Positions 22,156 through 32,981 of a stretch of DNA of 64,000 nt are shown in pieces (position 1 is the first letter of the stretch; the number at the start of each line of letters is the position of its first letter). Origin of the DNA: Pseudomonas syringae CC1557. GTDB taxonomy: Bacteria > Pseudomonadota > Gammaproteobacteria > Pseudomonadales > Pseudomonadaceae. The stretch covers positions 5,114,501 through 5,178,500 of the forward strand of contig NZ_CP007014.1 of assembly GCF_000452705.1 (NCBI RefSeq). The letters are read 5' to 3'. Below the pieces are notes generated by a model. The model saw only the letters and a program-made list of their open reading frames with translations. It was not told the DNA's origin and did no database searches. A program made the position numbers and the translations under genes.

Positions 22156-23052
22156 TTAACCTTCACCGTTCGCAGGACCATTGCCGGAATCTTTTGAACC
22201 CCGGCGACCGCGAAAATCAATCAGGCTGTCGACAATGGCAATTACCACGAGCAACGGATAAATCAGCTGCATGAACACCAGCAGCGTGATGTACATCCCT
22301 ACCAGCCAGAACCGCGACAGGCGCTTTTCAGCGACCAGTCCGTGAATCAAGGCCAGCCCGGCGAACACCAGCGGTACGCTGCACAGCGGTGTAAGCATTG
22401 CTATCTGCGGACCGAAATTCGGCCCCACAAGCATGCACACCAACAGCGCCAACGCAGCCACCAGCGGGAGCTTCACGGCGCGAAATTCACGCCCGAAACC
22501 GCCAGGGTTGTACAACATCGCTTGCCAGTACCGCCCGATAACCAGGCACAACACACTGACGATTTGCAACACAGCCGCTATCAGGCCATTCAGGACGGGG
22601 GCAATCAGTGCTCCCAGACGCGCTCGCTCTTCTACGTTCATCTGCTCGTAGAGCCCGGCCAGCATTGTCGGCAGATGCTTCTGCAACTCCTGCGACATTG
22701 CTTCCAGAGGTTCGCGAAAAACCGTGCCCAGAATTACTGCATACACCACACCCAACGCCACGCTGACCAGCAGCGTGCGGACCCAGGACTCGCTGGCGCG
22801 CAAAACCATCGCCAAACCCAGCGAACCGGCCAGCACCATGGCTGTACGAGGTTCGCCGAAATACCACCAGACCAAGGCCGGTAGCAGAGCCCAGGACAGG
22901 ACACCAACGGCATCACTGAACCCGCGCCGCAGGAGCACAAGGCAACCTGCGGCAGCACTCAACCAGAACAACAGCGGCAATGCCGCACATCCAGCCACTA
23001 CAAGAGTGGCCTGCATACGGCCGCGCATGATGAATTCAGCCAGGGCACGCAT
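22156..23052 (-). CDS. DUF2232-type integral membrane protein
   Basis: A 298-aa, very hydrophobic protein with about eight predicted membrane segments, for example ATLVVAGCAALPLLFWL near the N-terminus and LVGMYITLLVFMQLIYPLLVV near the C-terminus. The C-terminal tail is polar (RGRRGSKDSGNGPANGEG). It matches the YybS/DUF2232-like proteins commonly found between rpsR and rplI in Pseudomonas. No function is known. It is co-transcribed with ribosomal protein genes, judging by gaps of 39 and 19 nt. Confidence 0.8.
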   Translation of the reverse strand: MRALAEFIMRGRMQATLVVAGCAALPLLFWLSAAAGCLVLLRRGFSDAVGVLSWALLPALVWWYFGEPRTAMVLAGSLGLAMVLRASESWVRTLLVSVALGVVYAVILGTVFREPLEAMSQELQKHLPTMLAGLYEQMNVEERARLGALIAPVLNGLIAAVLQIVSVLCLVIGRYWQAMLYNPGGFGREFRAVKLPLVAALALLVCMLVGPNFGPQIAMLTPLCSVPLVFAGLALIHGLVAEKRLSRFWLVGMYITLLVFMQLIYPLLVVIAIVDSLIDFRGRRGSKDSGNGPANGEG

Positions 23053-23091
23053 GCTTTCTATCCTTTGTTACGTTTTGTCGACTACCTGGTC

Positions 23092-23322
23092 TCAGCGGCC
23101 GTGGCTGTCGGTGTAGGCCAGCAGGGCCAGGAAGCGGGCACGCTTGATAGCGGTGGCCAGCTGACGCTGATAACGTGCTTTGGTACCAGTGATACGGCTT
23201 GGAACGATTTTGCCGGTCTCGGATACGTAGGCTTTCAGAGTGTTGAGATCTTTGTAATCGATCTCTTTGACGTCTTCAGCGGTGAAGCGGCAGAATTTAC
23301 GACGACGGAAGAAACGTGCCAT
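23092..23322 (-). CDS. rpsR: Ribosomal protein bS18
   Basis: A 76-aa small-subunit protein starting [25 protein letters not shown], with the conserved [19 protein letters not shown] core. It forms a heterodimer with bS6, encoded 28 nt upstream. Normal length. Confidence 0.98.
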
Positions 23323-23350
23323 GTAATTGGCTCCTCAAAAGGTCCGTGGA

Positions 23351-23776
23351 TTACTCGTCAGCGTTATCGCTAACGTCGCTGTTGTCGCCGTCATCGCCAT
23401 CGGCGCTGTCGGAGTGCTCAGGACGGTCACGACGCTCACGGCGCTCACTGCGGTTCTCTTCAGCCTTGAGCATCTCGGACTGGCCGGTTACGGCTTCGTC
23501 GCGGCGGATGACCAGGTTACGGATCACAGCATCGTTGTAACGGAAGTTGTCTTCCAGCTCGGCCAGAGCCTTGCCAGTGCATTCAACGTTCAGCATCACG
23601 TAGTGAGCCTTGTGAACATTGTTGATTGCGTAAGCCAGTTGACGACGGCCCCAATCTTCCAGACGGTGGATTTTGCCGCCGTCTTCTTCGATCAGCTTGG
23701 TGTAACGCTCTACCATGCCGCCGACTTGCTCGCTTTGATCCGGGTGGACCAAAAAGATAATTTCGTAATGACGCAT
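23351..23776 (-). CDS. rpsF: Ribosomal protein bS6
   Basis: A 141-aa protein starting [18 protein letters not shown]. The bS6 fold ends near residue 100. The remaining tail of about 35 residues is charged and acidic (ending [16 protein letters not shown]); in enterobacteria similar tails receive glutamate residues from RimK, though none is shown here. AAGGAG lies before the ATG. It is the first gene of the ribosomal cluster and has its own promoter. Confidence 0.97.
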   Translation of the reverse strand: MRHYEIIFLVHPDQSEQVGGMVERYTKLIEEDGGKIHRLEDWGRRQLAYAINNVHKAHYVMLNVECTGKALAELEDNFRYNDAVIRNLVIRRDEAVTGQSEMLKAEENRSERRERRDRPEHSDSADGDDGDNSDVSDNADE

Positions 23777-23895
23777 GAATGCTCCTTACGGGTTGTAGCC
23801 TGCCGCTCAAAAGCGGTCAGACAAGGAGTGAATGACACTGTTGGTCTTGCTCAGGGACAGGCACATGCGCGCCTGCCGTGACAGCAAGGGGCGCA

Positions 23896-23924
23896 ATTGT
23901 AGAGAAGGGTCACGGGAGGCGCAA
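23896..23924 (-). promoter_or_regulatory. Sigma-70 promoter of the rpsF operon
   Basis: On the minus strand TTGCGC (23919-23924) is separated by 17 nt from TACAAT (23896-23901). The start would be near 23889, giving a leader of about 110 nt before rpsF. The leader contains a bulged hairpin CTG-A-CCGCT...AGCGG-CAG near 23802-23823, which may be an S6/S18 autoregulatory site (weak inference). Confidence 0.65.
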
Positions 23925-23942
23925 GGTAATTGGTGAATTATT

Positions 23943-23969
23943 GAGCAGATCGCGAGAGGCGACCTGCTC
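23943..23969 (-). terminator. Hairpin after rlmB
   Basis: An 11-bp stem with one G-U pair, arms 23943-23953 and 23959-23969, with a 5-nt loop. It lies 21 nt after the rlmB stop and is followed on the minus strand by AATAATTC. It probably ends the rnr-rlmB transcript. Confidence 0.5.
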
Positions 23970-23990
23970 ACCCAAAAGCCAGCGGGAAAA

Positions 23991-24752
23991 TCAGGATTTC
24001 TTGCCAGCAGCCTTGACACTACGCTGGCGCAGCGCTTCGAACAGACACACGCCGGTTGCAACCGACACGTTGAGGCTGCTGACGCTACCGGCCATCGGCA
24101 GGCGCACCAGATAATCACAGTGCTCGCGGGTCAGGCGACGCATGCCCTTGCCTTCCGCACCCATGATAATAATCGTCGGGCCGGTCAGGTCCTGCTGATA
24201 CAGCTCGACCTCAGCCTCGCCCGCCGTACCGACAACCCACAGGCCACGCTGCTGGAGTTTTTCCAGCGTGCGCGCAAGGTTGGTCACGGCGACCAGCGGG
24301 ATGACTTCGGCCGCACCGCAGGCGACTTTACGCACCGCAGGTGTCAGCGTTGCAGACTTGTCCTTGGGCACAATAACAGCCAGCGCACCGGCCGCATCGG
24401 CAGTGCGCAGGCAGGCGCCAAGGTTGTGCGGATCGGTCACACCATCGAGCACCAGCAGCAACGGTGGACCTTCGCTGCGGTCAAGCAACTCGTCGAGCAT
24501 CGCCTCGCCCCAGACCTGGCTCGGGCTGACGTCGGCCACCACGCCCTGATGCACGCCTTCGACCCAGGCGTCCATTTCGCGGCGTTCAGCCTGACCGATA
24601 GTCACGCGATTCTCGCTCGCAAGCGCTACCAGCGTCTGCACGCGAGGGTCATTACGACCCTCGGCCAGCCAGATGTGCTTGACGCGTTTCGGGTGGTGAC
24701 GAAGCAACGCTTCTACAGCATGTACGCCGTAGATTTTTTCCAGCTGACTCAT
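23991..24752 (-). CDS. rlmB: 23S rRNA (guanosine-2251-2'-O)-methyltransferase RlmB
   Basis: A 253-aa SPOUT (TrmH/SpoU) methyltransferase. An N-terminal substrate-binding domain opens MSQLEKIYGVHAVEALL. The trefoil-knot motifs are present: NLGACLRTADAAGA, IIMGAEGKGMRRL and PMAGSVSSLNVSVA. It should modify the 23S rRNA P-loop. Its start overlaps the rnr stop by 4 nt, so ribonuclease R and RlmB are coupled, as in other gammaproteobacteria. Confidence 0.95.
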   Translation of the reverse strand: MSQLEKIYGVHAVEALLRHHPKRVKHIWLAEGRNDPRVQTLVALASENRVTIGQAERREMDAWVEGVHQGVVADVSPSQVWGEAMLDELLDRSEGPPLLLVLDGVTDPHNLGACLRTADAAGALAVIVPKDKSATLTPAVRKVACGAAEVIPLVAVTNLARTLEKLQQRGLWVVGTAGEAEVELYQQDLTGPTIIIMGAEGKGMRRLTREHCDYLVRLPMAGSVSSLNVSVATGVCLFEALRQRSVKAAGKKS

Positions 24753-27382
24753 GACTTGGCCTTGGGTTTACGAGCGCCGCTGCTTTTTGCAGCCGGCGCG
24801 GAGCCCGTCTTCGACGAGCCTTTACGGTGCTTGCTGGCCGGCCTGTCCGATGAAGGCGCAGAGCCAGACCTGTCAGACTTTCCCGACGACGCCTTGCTAC
24901 CACCCTTCGCGTCTGCCAAAAGAGCTTTTTTCAGCTCGCGACTTTTACGCACTTCAGCGTTTTTTGCCGCCGCATCGCTTGGGCGATACGCTTCGGGACT
25001 GCTCTCTTTGGTAGAGGCTGCGCGGCGTCCGGACTTGGCAGGTGCCTTGTCCTTTTCAGCCGTGGTTGTGGCAGCAGGTGGCGCGGTGTCATTGCCACGA
25101 CGCTTGCGACCCGTCGGCTTCGCAGCCGCTGCAGCTTCGGAAATCTCGAAATCGATCTTGCGCTCGTCCAGATCGACACGCATGACGCGCACTTCAACGG
25201 TGTCGCCCAGGCGGAAGTTACGCCCGGTACGCTCACCGGCAAGGCGGTGATGCAGTGGATCGAAATGGTAGTAGTCACCCGGCAGCGCGGTGACATGCAC
25301 CAGACCTTCGACATAAATGTCGGTCAGCTCGACGAACAGGCCAAAGCCGGTCACGGCCGTGATCACACCCGGGAAAGACTCGCCGACGCGATCTTTCATG
25401 TACTCGCACTTGAGCCAGTTCACCACATCACGCGTGGCTTCGTCGGCACGGCGCTCGCTCATCGAGCATTGTTCGCCCAACTGGTCGAGCAACGCGTCGT
25501 CGTACGGATAGATGCGCGCTTTCGGAATCGTTGCAGCACCGGCACGACGGACGTGCGGGGTGTCCTGCTTGGAGCGGATGACGCTGCGGATCGCACGGTG
25601 CGTCAGCAGATCCGGGTAACGACGGATCGGCGACGTAAAGTGCGTATACGCTTCGTAATTCAGACCGAAGTGACCATTGTTGTCGGAGCTGTAGACAGCC
25701 TGACTCAACGAACGCAGCATCACAGTCTGGATCAGGTGGTAGTCCGGGCGATCACGAACGGTCTCAAGCAGTGCCTGATAATCCTTCGGCGTCGGACCAT
25801 CCTTGCCTTTGTGCAGGCTCAAACCCAGCTCACCCAGGAACGCGCGCAGTTTTTCCAGGCGTTCCGGTGGCGGGCCGTCATGGACGCGGTACAACGCAGG
25901 TATCTCATGCTTCTTCAGGAACTGCGCAGTGGCCACGTTGGCAGCCAGCATGCACTCCTCGATCAGCTTGTGAGCATCATTGCGAGTGGTCGGACGGATT
26001 TCGGCAATCTTGCGCTCGGAGCCGAAGATGATGCGGGTTTCCTGCGTTTCGAAATCAATCGCGCCGCGTACATGACGCGCGCCCAGCAATACCTTGTACA
26101 TGGCATAAAGCTGTTTCAGGTGCGGGACCACATCGCCGTATTCGCCACGCAGGCTTTTCGCCTCGGCGGTTTTTGGCTGCTCCAGGATCGTGCTGACCTT
26201 GTTGTAGGTCAGGCGAGCATGGGAGTGGATGATGCCTTCGTAGAACACATAGTCCGTCATCTCGCCAGTCTTGGAGATGGTCATCTCGCAGACCATGGCC
26301 AGACGGTCGACATGCGGGTTCAGCGAGCAGAGGCCGTTGGACAGCTGCTCTGGCAACATCGGTACGACGCGCTCGGGGAAATAAACCGAGTTGCCGCGCA
26401 CCTGGGATTCAGCGTCCAGCGCCGAACCGATCTTCACGTAGCTCGATACGTCGGCAATCGCCACGTAGAGCTTCCAGCCACCGGAGAACAAGCGCAGCTT
26501 GCCCGGCTTGGCTTCGCAATAAACCGCATCGTCGAAGTCGCGGGCATCTTCGCCATCGATGGTCACGAACGGCAAATGACGCAGGTCGACGCGGTGCTCC
26601 TTGTCTTTCTCTTCGACTTCCGGCTTGAGCTTCGCAGCTTCCTTGAGTACGGCTTCTGGCCATACATGCGGGATGTCGTAAGTGCGCAACGCGACGTCGA
26701 TTTCCATGCCGGGCGCCATGTAGTTACCGACAACCTCGACCACATCACCTTGCGGCTGGAAACGCGGGGTCGGCCAGTGAGTGATTTTCACTTCTACGAA
26801 CTGGCCGATCTTGGCGCTGTTGTTACGGCCCGGGGTGACCAGCACTTCCTGCTGGATTTTCGGGTTGTCCGGAACAACGAAGCCGATGCCGCTTTCTTCG
26901 AAGTAGCGGCCGACGATGGTTTCGTGAGCACGCGAGATCACTTCGACGATCACGCCTTCGCGGCGACCGCGACGATCAAGACCGGATACCCGTGCCAGCG
27001 CCCGATCACCGTCGAACACCAGACGCATTTGCGCCGGGCTCATGAACAGGTCATCGGAGCCGTCATCAGGGACCAGAAAACCGAAGCCGTCGCGGTGGCC
27101 GGATATGCGACCCAGAATCAGGTCCAGCTTATCCACAGGCGCGTAAGTGCCACGGCGGGTGTAGATCAACTGGGCGTCGCGCTCCATCGCACGAAGGCGA
27201 CGGCGCAGGGCCTCGAATTGATCCTCGGTGGTCAGGCCGAATTCTTCGACCAGTTGCTCGCGACTTGCCGGCGAACCGCGCTCGGCAAGGTGCTGCAAGA
27301 TCAGCTCGCGGCTGGGAATAGGGTTTTCGTATTTTTCCGCTTCACGAGCGGCCTCGGGATCGAGGGACTGCCAATCGGCCAT
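24749..27382 (-). CDS. rnr: Ribonuclease R
   Basis: An 877-aa 3'-5' exoribonuclease of the RNB family that degrades structured RNA and tmRNA-tagged mRNA. The order is an N-terminal HTH-like region (SRELILQHLAERGSPASREQL), two cold-shock domains, the RNB core (about 245-580) with catalytic Asp in TIDGEDARDFDDAVY, an S1 domain (about 640-730, VITAVTGFGLFVELTDIYVEG) and a long basic tail. The tail of about 140 residues is rich in Lys, Ser and Ala and may aid duplex unwinding or ribosome binding. It is the first gene of the rnr-rlmB unit. Confidence 0.96.
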   Translation of the reverse strand: MADWQSLDPEAAREAEKYENPIPSRELILQHLAERGSPASREQLVEEFGLTTEDQFEALRRRLRAMERDAQLIYTRRGTYAPVDKLDLILGRISGHRDGFGFLVPDDGSDDLFMSPAQMRLVFDGDRALARVSGLDRRGRREGVIVEVISRAHETIVGRYFEESGIGFVVPDNPKIQQEVLVTPGRNNSAKIGQFVEVKITHWPTPRFQPQGDVVEVVGNYMAPGMEIDVALRTYDIPHVWPEAVLKEAAKLKPEVEEKDKEHRVDLRHLPFVTIDGEDARDFDDAVYCEAKPGKLRLFSGGWKLYVAIADVSSYVKIGSALDAESQVRGNSVYFPERVVPMLPEQLSNGLCSLNPHVDRLAMVCEMTISKTGEMTDYVFYEGIIHSHARLTYNKVSTILEQPKTAEAKSLRGEYGDVVPHLKQLYAMYKVLLGARHVRGAIDFETQETRIIFGSERKIAEIRPTTRNDAHKLIEECMLAANVATAQFLKKHEIPALYRVHDGPPPERLEKLRAFLGELGLSLHKGKDGPTPKDYQALLETVRDRPDYHLIQTVMLRSLSQAVYSSDNNGHFGLNYEAYTHFTSPIRRYPDLLTHRAIRSVIRSKQDTPHVRRAGAATIPKARIYPYDDALLDQLGEQCSMSERRADEATRDVVNWLKCEYMKDRVGESFPGVITAVTGFGLFVELTDIYVEGLVHVTALPGDYYHFDPLHHRLAGERTGRNFRLGDTVEVRVMRVDLDERKIDFEISEAAAAAKPTGRKRRGNDTAPPAATTTAEKDKAPAKSGRRAASTKESSPEAYRPSDAAAKNAEVRKSRELKKALLADAKGGSKASSGKSDRSGSAPSSDRPASKHRKGSSKTGSAPAAKSSGARKPKAKS

Positions 27383-27544
27383 TAGATAGTTTTCACCTTG
27401 TATATATAGGGGTTAGTTTGGCATAGACCTCATGAAACGGGAAATTTCACGCTCAAACCGCTTATTAAAAAGCCTGCTTAACAGTGCTGAAACACCCGAA
27501 ACACGCCGCCCACGATTTTTTTGGACTTTTTTTCACTGCCGGGG

Positions 27545-27573
27545 TTTACAGCCTAAAATGTGCTCCGTATAGT
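27545..27573 (+). promoter_or_regulatory. Promoter of the first tRNA-Leu gene
   Basis: TTTACA (27545-27550), a 17-nt spacer and TATAGT (27568-27573), followed by the GC-rich discriminator GCGCGCC, typical of stringently controlled stable-RNA promoters. Confidence 0.75.
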
Positions 27574-27607
27574 GCGCGCCATCGACAGGCTGATGCTTGT
27601 TGATACT

Positions 27608-27694
27608 GCCCAGATGGTGAAATTGGTAGACACGCCAGCTTCAGGTGCTGGTGACCGCAAGGTCGTGGAAGTTCGAGTCTTCTTCTGGGCACCA
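27608..27694 (+). tRNA. tRNA-Leu (anticodon CAG), copy 1
   Basis: An 87-nt gene. The acceptor stem GCCCAGA pairs with TCTGGGC, and A plus encoded CCA follow. The anticodon stem CCAGC/GCTGG encloses TTCAGGT, giving anticodon CAG (codon CUG). The long variable arm is that of a class II tRNA, and the T-loop GTTCGAGTC is present. It is identical to the second copy at 27855. Confidence 0.97.
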
Positions 27695-27731
27695 ATTCAG
27701 GCAACAGACTACAACAGTCTCAAGCCTCACA

Positions 27732-27753
27732 AAAACCCGCGAAAGCGGGTTTT
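27732..27753 (+). terminator. Terminator after tRNA-Leu copy 1
   Basis: A 9-bp stem AAAACCCGC/GCGGGTTTT with a GAAA tetraloop, followed by further T residues. Confidence 0.85.
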
Positions 27754-27791
27754 TGCATTTTCCGGCTTTGATTATTAAATCAAAACAGGGG

Positions 27792-27820
27792 TTTACAGAG
27801 TAAAACGATGGCCGTATAGT
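27792..27820 (+). promoter_or_regulatory. Promoter of the second tRNA-Leu gene
   Basis: TTTACA (27792-27797), 17 nt, TATAGT (27815-27820), then the discriminator GCGCCCC. It is nearly the same as the promoter of the first copy, so the duplication included the promoter. Confidence 0.75.
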
Positions 27821-27854
27821 GCGCCCCATCAACGGCGTACACGCTGTTGATGCT

Positions 27855-27941
27855 GCCCAGATGGTGAAATTGGTAGACACGCCAGCTTCAGGTGCTGGTG
27901 ACCGCAAGGTCGTGGAAGTTCGAGTCTTCTTCTGGGCACCA
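27855..27941 (+). tRNA. tRNA-Leu (anticodon CAG), copy 2
   Basis: 87 nt, identical over its full length to the tRNA at 27608, with the same CAG anticodon and encoded CCA. The flanks (promoter similar, terminator different) show that it is an independent transcription unit 160 bp downstream. Confidence 0.97.
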
Positions 27942-27949
27942 ATTCAAAC

Positions 27950-27974
27950 AAAACCGAGCCACTGGCTCGGTTTT
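27950..27974 (+). terminator. Terminator after tRNA-Leu copy 2
   Basis: An 11-bp perfect stem AAAACCGAGCC/GGCTCGGTTTT with a 3-nt loop ACT. Confidence 0.85.
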
Positions 27975-28067
27975 GTGCTTTCAGGGGTTTGAACTTTCCA
28001 GGTTTTGAAAGTGTTCTGCCCCTGCATGTGTACAGCGCCACATCAGGTGACGCCCTACACGAAAGCC

Positions 28068-30002
28068 TCAAGCCCTGAATTGCCCAAGGCTCGCCTTCAA
28101 CTGTGCAGCCAGCCCGTTGAGCACCTTGCCGCTGGCCGTCGTTTCTACCACTGCCTTGGCAGCACGCTCGGCCTGAGCGTGAATCACCTCTACCCGACCG
28201 CGCACCGCCTGAGCCCCTTCGGCCTGATGAGCAGCAGCCTGCGTCGCGAGGCCAATAGCTGCGTGCACCTGCTCTACGGACGTCTGCACTGTCTGCTGTC
28301 GTTTAACGCTATCGCGCAACACCTCCAACCCCTCCTTGGCCTGACGCCCGGCAATGCCGATGGCGGCAACCGCTTCTTTCGCACCGCGCTGCAAGGCCAC
28401 GATGTGCTCCTGGATATCGCCGGTCGAGCTTTGCGTCTTGCTGGCCAGCGCACGCACCTCATCAGCCACTACCGCAAAGCCCCTGCCCGTCTCGCCCGCG
28501 CGCGCCGCTTCGATTGCCGCGTTCAGTGCAAGCAGGTTGGTCTGCTCGGCAATACCGTGAATCACTTCCAGCACAACTTCGATCTGCTGGCTTTGCCGCG
28601 CCAGACGCTCGATCACCTGCGCACCGGTCTCGACCTGCCCGGCCAGCGCCTCGATCAAACCGCCCACCTGATTGGACGTGCGGGTATTTTCATCGGTCGC
28701 CTGCTTGATATCGATAACCTGACGCAAGGCCGCCTGCATCGCATGGCTTTCCGACTGCGCCTCGTCAGCCATCTGCTCCAGAGCCTTCAAACTGGCCGCC
28801 ACTTCATCTCGCTGCAACTCCGCCGCCGCATCGGCACCCGCGTTGCGCTCGCTCATGACGCCGATTTCCACACCAGTGCGCTGCGCCACCTCGCCCGCTT
28901 CGCGCACGATCGGCTGCAGCTTGTCGATGAAGCGGTTGACCGCGGCCGACATGTCACCAATCTCGTCATTGCTGTCCAGCTTGACGCGCTTGGTCAGATC
29001 GCCCTCACCCGCCGCCAGATCATTCAGCGCCGCGATCAGCAGATGCAGCTTGCTGACCACACGACGCCCCAGCACAACAGCCAGTAACAACAGCACGCCA
29101 AGGCCGACCAGCGCCAGGCCCATGCCGATCCGCCAGCGCAGGGTTTCCGCCGCTTCCTGCACCGCAACACGGGTATTGTCGGTCATCGCAGTCGCGGCTG
29201 ACTGAGCGGATTGCAGCCGGGTACGCAAGGCCGTCGAGCTGTCTTTGGAGGCGCCGGCAAGGCTGTCTGAGACCAGTTGCTCACCGCTGGTGATCAGCGT
29301 CGCAAAGCGCTTGTCCAGTGCCGCTAGGTTTTCCTCGACCGTCGCCGTGGAAACGCCCATGCGCACCTTGCCTATTTCCACACCGTTAGGGCTGATGGAC
29401 GCCTCGACGTAGTACACCGAAGCATCGTTTTTCGCCGCATTCAGGATCTTGTCCATCGCCCGCTCGCCTTCGCCCTTGGCGAGTAGTGCCTTGACCAGCG
29501 GGTTATCGCGGTTCATGTAGCGGGTAAGGTGCTCGCCTGCGGCATCGTCATAGACCACGAACAGCACATTGGGATTGCGCTGTGCACGTCGGGCAAACTC
29601 GGAGAGGGTTGGCGTATCGTTGTCCCACATGGCTCGCGGAGCAACGGCGGCCAGCAATTCGGCCAGATCGGTAGCGGAACCCTTCAGGTCTTTTTCCAGC
29701 GTCTCACGCAATTGCGCCTGCTCATCTTTCAGGCGCGTCGACAGTCCGACGCTCAGACGCTGACGGGTACTGGCAGAAAGTGCATCGAGGCTCGATGTCA
29801 CTTCGCTACTCGCCAGCTCCAGCTCGGAGGAAAGGTGTTGCGAATCTACCCCTAGACGCGTGGCAAGATCAGCTTCAAGAGCCGTGACTGTGCTCCGGGT
29901 AAGCGCAACCGCCACCACGACCTGCACCAAAAGGGCGATGCCCAGCGCAATGAAGACCGGGCGCAGCAGACGACTTTGCAAAAGAGACAGGACAGCTGAC
30001 AC
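28068..30002 (-). CDS. Methyl-accepting chemotaxis protein
   Basis: A 644-aa inner-membrane chemoreceptor. The start is GTG at 30002 with AAGGA 7 nt upstream. TM1 is at about residues 14-36 and TM2 at about 291-312. The periplasmic sensor of about 250 residues lies between them and contains a PAS/dCache-like stretch ([17 protein letters not shown] and [23 protein letters not shown]). A HAMP domain follows ([14 protein letters not shown]), then the signalling hairpin tip [22 protein letters not shown], which binds CheA/CheW. There is no C-terminal NWETF-type pentapeptide. No ligand can be named. It lies alone between the tRNA genes and purA. Confidence 0.95.
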   Translation of the reverse strand: MSAVLSLLQSRLLRPVFIALGIALLVQVVVAVALTRSTVTALEADLATRLGVDSQHLSSELELASSEVTSSLDALSASTRQRLSVGLSTRLKDEQAQLRETLEKDLKGSATDLAELLAAVAPRAMWDNDTPTLSEFARRAQRNPNVLFVVYDDAAGEHLTRYMNRDNPLVKALLAKGEGERAMDKILNAAKNDASVYYVEASISPNGVEIGKVRMGVSTATVEENLAALDKRFATLITSGEQLVSDSLAGASKDSSTALRTRLQSAQSAATAMTDNTRVAVQEAAETLRWRIGMGLALVGLGVLLLLAVVLGRRVVSKLHLLIAALNDLAAGEGDLTKRVKLDSNDEIGDMSAAVNRFIDKLQPIVREAGEVAQRTGVEIGVMSERNAGADAAAELQRDEVAASLKALEQMADEAQSESHAMQAALRQVIDIKQATDENTRTSNQVGGLIEALAGQVETGAQVIERLARQSQQIEVVLEVIHGIAEQTNLLALNAAIEAARAGETGRGFAVVADEVRALASKTQSSTGDIQEHIVALQRGAKEAVAAIGIAGRQAKEGLEVLRDSVKRQQTVQTSVEQVHAAIGLATQAAAHQAEGAQAVRGRVEVIHAQAERAAKAVVETTASGKVLNGLAAQLKASLGQFRA

Positions 30003-30126
30003 AGGAGAATCCTTCCGCCATGAGCGCCATTAAAATGATGGCACTTTTCTGTCATCTTTGTAGCAAGCGCCGTGCCGTGACACAAGTCTCACTTTTGCCG
30101 AATTTGCTGCGCCACACACAGGAACC

Positions 30127-30154
30127 AAAAAGGGCCGCAAATGCGGCCCTTTTT
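30127..30154 (-). terminator. Terminator of hisZ-purA
   Basis: A 12-bp stem AAAAAGGGCCGC/GCGGCCCTTTTT with loop AAAT, 20 nt after the purA stop. T runs flank it on both strands, so it could work in either direction. Confidence 0.9.
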
Positions 30155-30173
30155 TGTACAGCTCGCTGACGTA

Positions 30174-31481
<1,308 letters not shown>

Positions 31482-31520
31482 TCACGCAAACTTGGTGCCG
31501 GCGGCGGCCGGCAGGAATAC

Positions 31521-32708
31521 TCAAGAAGCCAGCGGCATTACCTGCCAGTGCTCGCCATGCTGAATCAATTGCCGGTCACAGTCGGCTTCACGTGCCGCGC
31601 TCACCTGCTGCCCAGGCAACGCCTGAACCACACGCTGACCTTCGCTGCGCAACTGGCATACCTGCTGCCAGAGTGCCGCATCCGTGCTGTCCGGCATCCA
31701 GATGCCACCGGACGGTAAAGCGATTTCTGCCTGCCCCAGGGTTACCAGGGTTTTCAGGTCAGTGGAAAAGCCGGTCGCCGGACGGGCGCGACCGAAGTCG
31801 GCACCGATGTCATCATAACGACCGCCCTGGGCAATCGACTGCCCCACGCCCGGTACGAATACCGCGAACACCACACCGGTATGGTAATGGTAGCCGCGCA
31901 GCTCACCGAGATCGAAATACAGTGGCAACTGCGGGAAGCGTGCGGCGAGACGGTCTGCGATAGCCAGCAGGTCATCCAGCGCTGCCAGCACCGGCGCAGG
32001 TGCACCGGCCAGACGATCACGGGCAGCATCCAGCACTTCACGACCGCCACACAGATCGACCAGCGCGCGCAGCATCGTCGCTAGGTCCTGCGGCAGATCG
32101 GCCGTCAGGGCAACCACTTCATCGATGGCCTTGCGTTGCAGCGCATCAAACAACTGCTGCTCCACTTCGCCCGACAGCCCGGCAGCCCGCGCCAGCCCCC
32201 GGTAGATGCCGACGTGCCCGAGGTCCATGTGTACATCAGGCACTTCAGCCAGCTGCAACATCGCCAGCATCAGACTGATAACTTCGACATCACTGCTCGG
32301 GCTCGCGTCGCCGTACAGCTCGGCGCCGAGTTGAATCGGGCTGCGCGACGAAGACAGTGCACGCGGCTGAGCATGCAGAACACTGCCCGCATAGCACAGA
32401 CGGTTCGGGCCTTCGCGCTTGAGTGTGTGTGCATCGATGCGCGCAACCTGCGGCGTGATGTCGGCACGAAAGCCCATCTGCCGGCCCGATTGCGGGTCGA
32501 TGACCTTGAAGGTACGCAGATCCAGATCCGAGCCCGCGCCCGTCAGCAGGGACTCCAGGTACTCGATATGCGGGGTGACGACAAATTCATAGCCCCAGCT
32601 CTGAAACAGATCCAACACCTGACGGCGCGCCACTTCAATGCGCGCCGCTTCTGGTGGCAGTACTTCTTCGATGCCATCTGGTAGCAGCCAGCGGTCAACC
32701 GTTGCCAT
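31521..32708 (-). CDS. hisZ: ATP phosphoribosyltransferase regulatory subunit
   Basis: A 395-aa class II aminoacyl-tRNA synthetase-like protein starting [21 protein letters not shown]. HisZ lacks tRNA charging and is needed with the short HisG for the first step of histidine synthesis. Motifs are [15 protein letters not shown] (motif 2 region) and [18 protein letters not shown]. The frame is open upstream, but the ATG at 32708 gives the family length. It is upstream of purA in the same operon. HisG is not in this window. Confidence 0.95.
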   Translation of the reverse strand: MATVDRWLLPDGIEEVLPPEAARIEVARRQVLDLFQSWGYEFVVTPHIEYLESLLTGAGSDLDLRTFKVIDPQSGRQMGFRADITPQVARIDAHTLKREGPNRLCYAGSVLHAQPRALSSSRSPIQLGAELYGDASPSSDVEVISLMLAMLQLAEVPDVHMDLGHVGIYRGLARAAGLSGEVEQQLFDALQRKAIDEVVALTADLPQDLATMLRALVDLCGGREVLDAARDRLAGAPAPVLAALDDLLAIADRLAARFPQLPLYFDLGELRGYHYHTGVVFAVFVPGVGQSIAQGGRYDDIGADFGRARPATGFSTDLKTLVTLGQAEIALPSGGIWMPDSTDAALWQQVCQLRSEGQRVVQALPGQQVSAAREADCDRQLIQHGEHWQVMPLAS

Positions 32709-32892
32709 TACGCCATTCCCCTGTGATCCGGGCGGCCAGCCTCGAGGCCAGCCTTGAGTGAAGCAGAAAGTGGTGAGCCGTATGACGGGCACGACAAACG
32801 CCCGCGAAAGACCCCGGACCACTTCCCTCGAAAAACCTGCCGACTGCCGGGATCAACCCGACTGCAGCCAATCAACCGTGCAGACGCAAAAA

Positions 32893-32911
32893 AGCCGGGA
32901 ATTTCCCGGCT
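32893..32911 (-). terminator. Terminator of the hflC end of the superoperon
   Basis: A 9-bp palindromic stem AGCCGGGAA/TTCCCGGCT, followed on the minus strand by TTTTT, 70 nt after the hflC stop. It separates the hfl genes from hisZ. Confidence 0.85.
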
Positions 32912-32981
32912 GCCGCATGATACACACGTTTCACCGTGCGATCACCCCACCGGACGGTTTTGCCGCCCGGCGGGTGATTGA

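Noticed and set aside
25247..27385. A 712-codon open frame antisense to rnr
   Set aside because: Long antisense frames are common in GC-rich genomes; its sequence is low in recognisable domains and it coincides exactly with an established gene.
27608..27941. Integrated mobile element at the tRNA-Leu genes
   Set aside because: No integrase, direct repeat or foreign gene is seen at or between the tRNA genes.
30003..30070. Sigma-28 promoter for the chemoreceptor
   Set aside because: CAAAG and GCCATCAT are at the wrong spacing (13 rather than 14 nt) with only 4 of 8 matches in the -10.
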